Shown in pieces: positions 1-8,767 of a DNA stretch of 8,767 nucleotides. The position numbers were made by a program, and so were the translations under genes. Location of the stretch: positions 1-8,767 of the forward strand of contig JAEYUO010000126.1 in NCBI GenBank assembly GCA_023432465.1. The letters are read 5' to 3'. Origin of the DNA: Planctomycetota bacterium (GTDB lineage: Bacteria; Planctomycetota; Phycisphaerae; Phycisphaerales; UBA1924). Each line of letters begins with the position of its first letter. Within the stretch, counting starts at the first letter, position 1. The notes under the pieces were generated by a model. That model was given only the letters and a program-made list of their open reading frames with translations, did not search any database and had not been told where the DNA came from.

Positions 1-30
1 CCCTCCCTCAAGGCGATGACCAGGCTCCAG

Positions 31-3609
<3,579 letters not shown>

Positions 3610-3784
3610 CGCGGCCGGCTCTCCCCGCTTGCGCTGATCTGCCACCCGGCGCGTCGCTCCGCGGCGAGCCTTTGAGCATCGCCGCGATGGGCGGCGATGT
3701 GTGCGAGGGGGACAGTGGGCGCAAACTCCGGAAGAATAGCGCGAATCCTGACCCACTTCCGGAAATCCGGACAAGCGGTTCGAG
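3610..3784. other. Intergenic region and leader upstream of carB
   Basis: These 175 bases separate carB from the DUF1275-STAS gene on the same strand. They hold a plausible Shine-Dalgarno for carB (CTCCCC at 3621-3626 on plus, GGGGAG on minus) and a perfect 9-bp hairpin at 3677-3699. I could not identify a -35/-10 pair with sensible spacing. It is therefore open whether carB has its own promoter here or is read through from the upstream gene. No small reading frame with a credible start and ribosome site was found. Confidence 0.6.
3677..3699 (-). promoter_or_regulatory. Perfect hairpin in the carB 5' leader
   Basis: CATCGCCGC (3677-3685) and GCGGCGATG (3691-3699) are exact reverse complements around a 5-base loop, making a 9-bp GC-rich stem. 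Its near edge lies 67 bases upstream of the carB start. No run of T follows on either strand, so it is not a standard intrinsic terminator. It could be a leader structure, a protein-binding palindrome or a U-less terminator for the upstream gene. The structure is seen; the function is unknown. Confidence 0.4.
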
Positions 3785-4936
3785 CTACCGGCGGCCATGC
3801 AGCAGGTTGAGCCCCTTGGCGATGGCCAGCTCAAGGTCCGGGCAGACATCCCGCGGGTCCAGCGCCTCGCCCGTGCCTGCCCGCCGGAGCTGCTCGACCT
3901 GCTCGTGGCTGAGCCCGGCGAGGATCAGGTGGCGGTTCTGTGCCCGCATGCGACCGAGCACGGCCCGCAGTTCCATCACCGAGTTGGCATCGATCTGGCT
4001 CACCTGTTCGAGGTCGAGCACGACGACATCCGCGGTGGGCGGGAGCCGCTCCACCCATGCCAGCAGGTTGGGCATCCGGTGCACGGGGCCCTGGCGTGCT
4101 GCATCGCGTCGCAGGTGAAAGACCGCCAGGCGCGGGTCCAGGTCAAGCCCGCCGTTGCCCATCAGGGTGGAGGGCTCGATCTCGGCGATCGGGCGACGGA
4201 CATCCTGGAAGATGATCCACGCGAGGAAGAGCACGGGGGGCACCATCGCCAGGCGGGGTTCGAGCGTGTATCCGGCTGTCCCGAGCCCGGCCCCGAGCGC
4301 GAAGGACCCGACGATGGACAGGAGCAGTACCAGGCGCATGGCGGTGGGGTGGTGCTGCGCGCTGTGGACGAGGGATTCCGCCGAGCCCGGCGGGACGTTG
4401 CGGCGCCGGTCCTTGATCCACAGCAGGAACTGCGCGGTCTCGAGGCCGAGATCGGTCAGCACTCCGGTGACATGGGTGGTGCGCACGACGCCGTTGGAGA
4501 TCCGGGTGATTGTCGCGTTCTGCAGGCCCATGGCCAGTGAGGCGGTTCCGGTCATCAGGTAGAGCGGCAGTCCGCGCTCGGTCGTGCCGAACTCGTGCAG
4601 CTCCACGCCCACCGCGAAGAGGGCCAGGAGCGAGGCTTCCAGCGCCATGGGCAGGACGTAAATGGACTCCCAGTGGCGCCGGCGGCCAAACTCGGTCGAC
4701 AGCCCTGAGAGCGCCGCCCCGAGGAAGAAGGTGAGCAGGAGCCAGAGAGAGAACCCGACGAGGCCCCATGTGCCTGTTGCGATGCCGCGGCCGACGTCCG
4801 AAGCGGTTCCCGAAACGTGGGAGGTGACGTGGCCGCAGGTCAGGAGCGCGACGATGTTCGTATAGCCCGCCACCCAGGCCAGCGTGATCGCGAGCCTGGC
4901 CTGCTGGGTGAAGGAGTGAGCCTGAACGATGAACAA
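3785..4936 (-). CDS. DUF1275 (YoaK-type) membrane protein fused to a C-terminal STAS domain
   Basis: The 383-residue protein appears to join two modules. Residues about 10-240 carry roughly six hydrophobic segments and DUF1275 hallmarks: an early AWVAGYTNIVALL, then GLQNATITR and VRTTHVTGVLTDLG at about 136-163. The family's transport function is not settled. After a linker, residues about 270-375 read as a STAS fold: a strand VVVLDLEQVSQID, a helix, then HLILAGLSHEQVEQLRRAG, as in the cytoplasmic tails of SulP anion transporters. At the usual phosphorylatable position after ID (D316), the sequence is A317-N318-S319, so a serine is displaced by two. The start is TTG at 4936: no ATG or GTG lies between it and the upstream in-frame stop at 5012-5014, GGAG sits 8 bases upstream, and the first helix needs this N-terminus. 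Family assignment is from remembered motifs. Substrate and partners are unknown. Confidence 0.85.
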   Translation of the reverse strand: MFIVQAHSFTQQARLAITLAWVAGYTNIVALLTCGHVTSHVSGTASDVGRGIATGTWGLVGFSLWLLLTFFLGAALSGLSTEFGRRRHWESIYVLPMALEASLLALFAVGVELHEFGTTERGLPLYLMTGTASLAMGLQNATITRISNGVVRTTHVTGVLTDLGLETAQFLLWIKDRRRNVPPGSAESLVHSAQHHPTAMRLVLLLSIVGSFALGAGLGTAGYTLEPRLAMVPPVLFLAWIIFQDVRRPIAEIEPSTLMGNGGLDLDPRLAVFHLRRDAARQGPVHRMPNLLAWVERLPPTADVVVLDLEQVSQIDANSVMELRAVLGRMRAQNRHLILAGLSHEQVEQLRRAGTGEALDPRDVCPDLELAIAKGLNLLHGRR

Positions 4937-5091
4937 CCGCGATGCTCCAACCGTTTCCGGATCGCTGGCGAAGCGTATCCCTTCCGCCCAATGGCGCTCC
5001 GCGACAGATCTTCATCGGTTGATGCGCGCGAAAGTCCGGGTGCATTGAGCCCAATAACATGCCGGAGCAGTTCGAACCGGGAGAATCACCG
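4937..5091. other. Divergent intergenic region
   Basis: These 155 bases lie between the 5' ends of the DUF1275-STAS gene (minus) and the alpha/beta hydrolase gene (plus), so both promoters should be here. The plus-strand ribosome site GGGAG (5079-5083) is 8 bases before the ATG at 5092. Possible plus-strand -35-like TTGATG at 5019-5024 has no good -10 partner. I see no convincing operator palindrome. Confidence 0.55.
4945..4948 (-). promoter_or_regulatory. Ribosome binding site supporting a TTG start
   Basis: CTCC on plus (GGAG on the coding strand) lies 8 bases upstream of the TTG at 4936. It is the main support for this non-ATG start, since no other start codon occurs before the in-frame stop upstream. 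Confidence 0.6.
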
Positions 5092-6522
5092 ATGCTTGTT
5101 TCGCTTGTCGCAGCGTGCCTGATTAGCGCGGGATCTGCATCAATCTGCTCGATCGTGCATGAGCAGCCGCCCGCCGCGGCGGCTGACGCGACGGACGTTT
5201 CCGCAGCGGGCTCGTGGGCCGGGGGGATCAAGCTTCCCGGCGTGGAGCTGAAGATTCATGTCGTGCTGGCGGTCGCCGAGGGCGCGTGGACCGGCACGAT
5301 CGATATCCCGCAGCAGGGAGCCAAGGGGCTGGCGCTTCAGGAGATCACGGTTGAGGGGGAGTCGGTTTCGTTCCAGATCGCGACCATTCCGGGCGAGCCG
5401 ACGTTTCGGGGCAGGCGCGAAGGGGCGGACACGATCGCCGGTGATTTCTTTCAAGGTGGCCAGACATTCCCGTTCGAGCTTGCGCGCGGCGAGCCCGTCA
5501 AGGCCAAACGACCGCAGAACCCGGTCCCTCCGTTTCCATACGCCGAAGAGCAGATGAAGGTCACGCGCGGCGATGTCACACTCGCCGGAACGCTGACCAT
5601 CCCCGAGGGCAAGGGGCCGTTCCCCGCGGTGATCCTCGTCAGCGGCAGCGGACCACAGAACCGCGATGAGGAGATCTTCGAGCACCGGCCGTTCGCGGTG
5701 TGGGCAGACTACCTCAGCCGCAATGGCATCATGGTGCTGCGCTACGACGACCGGGGCGTGGGCGAATCGTCGGGCAACCACGCCGAGGCGACGAGCACCA
5801 TTCTCGCGGGCGATGCGGAGGCCTGGGTGGGTTGCCTGAAGAAGCGACCGGATGTGCAGTCTGTCGGCATCATGGGCCACAGTGAGGGGGGGATCATCGC
5901 CCCGATGGTCGCCGCGAGGAACCCGGATGTGGCGTTCATCGTGATGCTCGCGGGGACGGGTGTCAGCGGGGCGGAGGTCTTGATCGAGCAGAACCGTGCG
6001 CTGGCTCGCGCATCGGGCGCTTCGGCCGAGCAGTGCGACCAGATTGCGGCCGCGGCCCGAGAGGTGTTTGAAGCGCTGGCGGCGGGCGCGGAGCCGCAGG
6101 CTGTGCGCGGCAAGATGCTTGAACTGGTCAAGGCGCAGACGGGCAACGCGGAGGCGGATGCGACGATGGAGCAGGCCGTTGCGCAGGCGGCGGCGGGGCT
6201 GGAGCAGCCCTGGTTTCGGGAGTTCATCCGGCACGACCCGGCGGCGGACCTCCGCAAGGTGAAGGTGCCGGTGCTTGCTTTGTTTGGGGAGAAGGATGTG
6301 CAGGTGGTGCCCTCGCAGAACGAGGAGCCTGTCCGGGCCGCGCTCAAGGCGGCGGGCAACACGCGCGTCACGGTCAAAGTCATTCCCGGGGCGAATCACC
6401 TCTTCCAGCAGTGCGAGACAGGCGGGGTGGATGAGTACGAGAAGATCGAAACGACGATCGATCCCGCGGTGCTGGAACTTGTTGGCGGGTGGATTCTGGA
6501 GAACGCCCGGAAGCCGGATTGA
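5092..6522 (+). CDS. Exported alpha/beta hydrolase (esterase/peptidase S33-like)
   Basis: This 476-residue protein is predicted to be a serine hydrolase, probably an esterase; the substrate cannot be read from sequence. In order it has an N-terminal hydrophobic stretch (about 2-24) that could be a signal sequence though it lacks a basic n-region; a beta-rich domain at about 40-135 (IKLPGVELKIHV to FELARGEP); and a catalytic domain from about 155. The catalytic domain shows SGSGPQNRDE near 184 (oxyanion region), RYDDRGVGESSG near 217, the nucleophile elbow GHSEGG with Ser264, Asp402 in FGEKD and His436 in GANHLF. A helical cap fills about 290-385. The layout recalls EstD-type esterases with an N-terminal extension (from memory). 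An ATG at 5059 would add 11 acidic residues. I prefer 5092 because GGGAG lies 8 bases upstream and the hydrophobic segment then starts at once. Confidence 0.92.
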   Translation: MLVSLVAACLISAGSASICSIVHEQPPAAAADATDVSAAGSWAGGIKLPGVELKIHVVLAVAEGAWTGTIDIPQQGAKGLALQEITVEGESVSFQIATIPGEPTFRGRREGADTIAGDFFQGGQTFPFELARGEPVKAKRPQNPVPPFPYAEEQMKVTRGDVTLAGTLTIPEGKGPFPAVILVSGSGPQNRDEEIFEHRPFAVWADYLSRNGIMVLRYDDRGVGESSGNHAEATSTILAGDAEAWVGCLKKRPDVQSVGIMGHSEGGIIAPMVAARNPDVAFIVMLAGTGVSGAEVLIEQNRALARASGASAEQCDQIAAAAREVFEALAAGAEPQAVRGKMLELVKAQTGNAEADATMEQAVAQAAAGLEQPWFREFIRHDPAADLRKVKVPVLALFGEKDVQVVPSQNEEPVRAALKAAGNTRVTVKVIPGANHLFQQCETGGVDEYEKIETTIDPAVLELVGGWILENARKPD

Positions 6523-6737
6523 CTTGGCGCGAACACCGCTGCAGCGGGTTCGTAGATGCCACGCGGCCGATCTGTTCCGGCCGTGCAGGGTCCGGTAGGC
6601 ATCGTGTTCTCCGCCCGGGAGGTGTTGGGCTCAACTGGGGGCCCTACCTTTACGATGCCCATCGGAGGCGGAGAGAGCGTGCCGAACATACGCCGCACCT
6701 CCGATTGTTCCGGTCTGACCTCTCGGAGTTCAACAAG
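6523..6737 (+). other. Hydrolase-glmS intergenic region with glmS leader
   Basis: These 215 bases hold the hairpin at 6530-6552. They also hold a nested inverted repeat in which GATGCC (6555-6560) pairs with GGCATC (6598-6603) around CGGCC (6564-6568) and GGCCG (6579-6583), and the glmS ribosome site GGAG (6725-6728), 9 bases before the ATG. I do not recognise the conserved core of the glmS ribozyme known from Gram-positive bacteria. A weak TTGGGC around 6627 is followed by T/A-richer CCTACCTTTACGATG, which might contain a promoter, but the spacing is not convincing. Confidence 0.45.
6530..6552 (+). terminator. Bulged hairpin after the hydrolase gene
   Basis: CGAAC (6530-6534), a single bulged A, the palindrome CCGCTGCAGCGG (6536-6547) and GTTCG (6548-6552) form a nine-pair stem with a TGCA loop. 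It begins 8 bases after the hydrolase stop codon. That position fits transcript 3'-end formation, but no T-run follows, so it may stabilise the mRNA or end transcription weakly. Confidence 0.4.
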
Positions 6738-8567
6738 ATGTGCGGAATCGTCGCCTACACGGGCTCGAAGAACTGCCAGAGTCTGATGCTCGAGGGCCTG
6801 AAGCGGCTGGAGTATCGCGGGTATGACTCAGCGGGGATCGCCACGATCGAGGGCGGGCGGATCCGTGTGGTCAAGACGATCGGCCGGGTGACGAATCTCG
6901 AGGAAAAACTGGAGGAGGTCGGCGGGGTTCGCGGCACCATCGGCATGTGCCACACGCGATGGGCGACGCACGGCGGCGTGACCGACCCCAACGCCCACCC
7001 GCACACCGACGACAAGGCGGGTATCTGCCTCATCCACAACGGCATCATCGAGAACTACGCCTCCCTGAAGACCTATTTGCAGGAGAAGGGGCACAAGTTC
7101 ACCAGCGAGACGGACACCGAGGTGCTCGCGATGCTGATCGGCGAGCTGTATGACGGCGATCTGGAGGCGGCGGTGCAGGCCGCGCTGCGCGAGGTGACGG
7201 GGGCGTACGGCATCGTCGTCATGTGCGAGAATGAGCCTGACACGCTTGTGGCCGCGCGCAAGGGCAGCCCGCTGATGGTCGGTGTGGGCGATGGGGAGTT
7301 CATTATCGCCTCCGATGGCGCGGCGATCGTTTCGCACACATCGCAGGCGTTCACGCTGGAGGATTACCAGGTCGTCAAGGTGACGCCGAAGGGGTTCCGG
7401 ACCAGCACGATCCACAACATCCCGGTGACGCCGAAGGTGCAGCAGCTTGAGATCGAGCTTGAAGAGATCGAGCTGGGTGCGTTCACGCACTTCATGCAGA
7501 AGGAGATCTTCGAGCAGCCCAAGGCGCTGGCGAACACTTTCCGCGGCCGTATCGACTCGCGAGACGGCAAGGTCGTGCTTGGCGGCGTCTCGGCGCTCGC
7601 GAAGGAACTGACCAAGACCAAGCGGGTGATCCTGCTGGGGCAGGGCACGGCCCTGCACGCATCGATGATCGGCGAATACATGCTCGAGGACCTGGCGAAG
7701 GTCAGCGCGGTCGCGGAGTACGCCAGCGAGTTCCGCTACCGCAACCCCATCATCGAGGATGGCTCCGTCGCAATCGCCGTGTCGCAATCGGGCGAAACCG
7801 CCGACACCCTCGCCGCGCTGATGGAGGCCAAGGAACGCGGCGCGCTCGCGCTGGGCGCGATCAACGTCGTCGGCTCAACGATCGCGCGCGAGACCGATGC
7901 GGGTGTGTACCTGCGCGTCGGCCCGGAGATCGGCGTCGCGAGCACCAAGGCGTTTGTGGGGCAGGTGGCGGTGCTCACGCTCCTCACCCTGTGGCTTGCG
8001 CGGCGGCGGCAGATGTCCGCCGACCAGTGCGGCGAACTGCTCAAAGAGCTCGAGACCGTTCCGGCGAAGATCGAGCGGATCCTGGAGCAGGACCAACTCA
8101 TCAAGAAGGTCACCGAGAAGTACATCGAGCGAGAGAACTGGCTGTTCCTCGGCCGCGGGTACAACTACCCGACCGCCCTCGAAGGCGCGCTCAAGCTCAA
8201 GGAAATCTCGTACATCCACGCCGAGGGCATGCCCGCGGCGGAAATGAAGCACGGGCCGATCGCCCTCATCAACGAGGGCATGCCCGCCGTCTTCATCGCC
8301 AACCGCGGCCGTCAGTACGACAAGGTGATGAGCAACATCTCCGAGGTCAAGGCCCGCGGCGGACACGTGATCGCCGTCGCCACCGAGGGCGATACGCAGA
8401 TCGGCAAGCACGCCCACGATGTGTTCTACGTCCCGGATATCGCCGAGCCGCTGTCGCCAATGCTGACGGTCATCCCGCTGCAACTGATGGCGTATCACGC
8501 CGCGGTCTTGCGGGGGCATGATGTCGATAAGCCGCGGAACTTGGCCAAGAGCGTGACGGTGGAGTGA
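6738..8567 (+). CDS. glmS: Glutamine:fructose-6-phosphate aminotransferase (isomerising)
   Basis: GlmS converts fructose 6-phosphate and glutamine to glucosamine 6-phosphate, the entry step to UDP-GlcNAc for peptidoglycan and other envelope sugars. The protein is 609 residues, the same as E. coli GlmS. The N-terminal class II amidotransferase domain has Cys2, the nucleophile exposed after Met removal, plus EYRGYDSAGIA, HTRWATHG (72-79), HNGIIENY (100-107) and ETDTEVLA. Two SIS domains follow, with EFRYR, SQSGETADT (from Ser349), GVASTKAF, ALKLKEISYIHAE and KHGP, and the canonical C-terminus PRNLAKSVTVE. The ATG at 6738 is fixed because Cys must follow Met; GGAG lies 9 bases upstream. Oddity: the loop normally ACGTS in SIS domain 1 reads GQGTA (Q302, A305). 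Key isomerase residues elsewhere look intact, so activity is likely. It follows the hydrolase on the same strand, but the 215-base leader suggests separate control. Confidence 0.98.
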   Translation: MCGIVAYTGSKNCQSLMLEGLKRLEYRGYDSAGIATIEGGRIRVVKTIGRVTNLEEKLEEVGGVRGTIGMCHTRWATHGGVTDPNAHPHTDDKAGICLIHNGIIENYASLKTYLQEKGHKFTSETDTEVLAMLIGELYDGDLEAAVQAALREVTGAYGIVVMCENEPDTLVAARKGSPLMVGVGDGEFIIASDGAAIVSHTSQAFTLEDYQVVKVTPKGFRTSTIHNIPVTPKVQQLEIELEEIELGAFTHFMQKEIFEQPKALANTFRGRIDSRDGKVVLGGVSALAKELTKTKRVILLGQGTALHASMIGEYMLEDLAKVSAVAEYASEFRYRNPIIEDGSVAIAVSQSGETADTLAALMEAKERGALALGAINVVGSTIARETDAGVYLRVGPEIGVASTKAFVGQVAVLTLLTLWLARRRQMSADQCGELLKELETVPAKIERILEQDQLIKKVTEKYIERENWLFLGRGYNYPTALEGALKLKEISYIHAEGMPAAEMKHGPIALINEGMPAVFIANRGRQYDKVMSNISEVKARGGHVIAVATEGDTQIGKHAHDVFYVPDIAEPLSPMLTVIPLQLMAYHAAVLRGHDVDKPRNLAKSVTVE

Positions 8568-8590
8568 ATCCATCCTCTCCGTGCCATCGA

Positions 8591-8613
8591 CCTCCCGGTC
8601 GGCGGGGGGGAGG
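8591..8613 (+). terminator. Possible hairpin downstream of glmS
   Basis: CCTCCC (8591-8596) can pair with GGGAGG (8608-8613) around an 11-base G-rich loop, 23 bases after the glmS stop. No T-run follows (the next bases are CGATAAT), so this is only a candidate 3'-end structure. Confidence 0.3.
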
Positions 8614-8647
8614 CGATAATCCGGCCCTGCCATAAGAGCCGCCTTCC

Positions 8648-8712
8648 ACGCCCCAACGGGGCGTCGGGTTGTAGCCACGGTCCAGGACCGCGCAGCGGTG
8701 CGCAGACCGTGG
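8648..8712. repeat. Two-hairpin REP-like palindromic element
   Basis: Two hairpins stand side by side. In the first, ACGCCCC (8648-8654) pairs exactly with GGGGCGT (8658-8664) around AAC. In the second, CCACGGTC (8675-8682) pairs with GACCGTGG (8705-8712) and encloses an inner stem GCGCA (8690-8694) with TGCGC (8699-8703). The spacer reads CGGGTTGTAG. The form resembles intergenic REP/BIME-type elements, some of which are moved by RAYT transposases. Only one copy is visible in this window, so calling it a dispersed repeat is inference. Confidence 0.5.
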
Positions 8713-8722
8713 ATTCAGTGCA

Positions 8723-8767
8723 CTGCCCCCGTGCCCCCGTGCCCCCGTGCCCCCGTGCCCCCGTGCC
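8723..8767. repeat. Octamer tandem array (GTGCCCCC), running off the window
   Basis: After a first variant unit CTGCCCCC (8723-8730), GTGCCCCC repeats perfectly at 8731, 8739, 8747 and 8755, with a partial unit at 8763-8767 that the window edge cuts off. The palindrome CAGTGCACTG (8716-8725) overlaps its first bases. Total copy number cannot be known from this window. Confidence 0.95.

Larger units (their letters stand above)
8568..8767. other. Non-coding region after glmS
   Basis: The last 200 bases contain no credible gene. In order they hold a weak hairpin (8591-8613), a two-hairpin repeat-like element (8648-8712), a 10-base palindrome CAGTGCACTG (8716-8725) and an octamer tandem array (8723 to the window end). 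Low complexity and palindromes dominate. Confidence 0.7.

Noticed and set aside
3732..3740. TATTCT on the minus strand as a carB -10 box
   Set aside because: No acceptable -35 hexamer lies 16-18 bases upstream; the nearest TTGTCC is about 30 bases away.
3758..3771. Inverted repeat TCCGG-AAAT-CCGGA downstream of the DUF1275-STAS gene
   Set aside because: A five-pair stem with no T-run is easily expected by chance in GC-rich DNA, so it is too weak for a terminator or operator call.
3610..3849. 80-residue N-terminal extension of CarB
   Set aside because: It overlaps the end of the DUF1275-STAS gene and reads as non-conserved Arg/Ser/Pro-rich sequence. MPKRTD at 3609 matches the family start.
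5107..5118. Lipobox-like VAAC near the hydrolase N-terminus
   Set aside because: The cysteine would be residue 9, leaving no room for a signal peptide n-region and h-region, so a lipoprotein call is not supported.
4143..5231. 362-codon minus-strand frame overlapping the DUF1275-STAS gene and the hydrolase start
   Set aside because: It is a frame-shifted shadow of the DUF1275 coding region with Arg/Pro/His-rich translation. The in-frame DUF1275 motifs settle which frame is real.
5140..6399. 419-codon minus-strand frame opposite the hydrolase
   Set aside because: It is antisense to a gene with an intact catalytic triad, and its composition is Arg/His/Leu-rich without domains.
6489..6737. 83-residue N-terminal extension of GlmS
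   Set aside because: GlmS needs the catalytic Cys immediately after the initiator Met. The extension would abolish this, overlaps the hydrolase end and is not conserved.
6523..6737. glmS ribozyme
   Set aside because: No recognisable conserved core; the region shows only generic inverted repeats.
6828..7787. 319-codon minus-strand frame opposite glmS
   Set aside because: It is antisense to fully conserved GlmS sequence and has no motif of its own.

Overview
The window is GC-rich bacterial chromosomal DNA. It holds four complete protein genes and short intergenic gaps, none longer than about 215 bases. I see no tRNA or rRNA gene, CRISPR array, integrase or insertion sequence. Two genes are housekeeping genes recognisable with near certainty: carB (carbamoyl-phosphate synthase large subunit) and glmS (glutamine:fructose-6-phosphate aminotransferase). 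High GC, CarB domain junctions invaded by AT-richer heptamer repeats, a non-coding hairpin/octamer repeat cluster and hairpins without U-tracts would suit a planctomycete such as a Phycisphaerae-like lineage. That placement is an impression from memory, not a demonstrated assignment.

Layout: carB lies on the minus strand (3609 down to 31). A 175-base gap precedes it, then a second minus-strand gene (4936 down to 3785) encodes a six-helix DUF1275/YoaK-type membrane protein fused to a C-terminal STAS domain. A 155-base divergent gap follows. On the plus strand come an exported-looking alpha/beta hydrolase (5092-6522) and, after a 215-base leader, glmS (6738-8567). The last 200 bases are non-coding and contain a two-hairpin, REP-like element followed by an octamer tandem array that runs off the window end.

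Functionally, carB feeds pyrimidine and arginine synthesis, and glmS feeds UDP-GlcNAc and hence cell-envelope amino sugars. Both are glutamine-dependent entry enzymes, but their opposite orientation and the intervening genes give no evidence of joint regulation. The hydrolase and the DUF1275-STAS protein share only a divergent intergenic region.

The most notable observation is that carB contains two unrelated five-unit heptamer arrays (1484-1518 and 1778-1812) inside the reading frame. Each encodes a low-complexity peptide in what looks like a surface loop or linker. Because 35 bases is not a multiple of three, a change of one or two repeat units would frameshift an otherwise intact essential-pathway gene. 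Further points of interest are the DUF1275-STAS fusion, a GlmS with a substituted sugar-phosphate loop, and the terminal repeat cluster. I found no convincing new multi-gene system.
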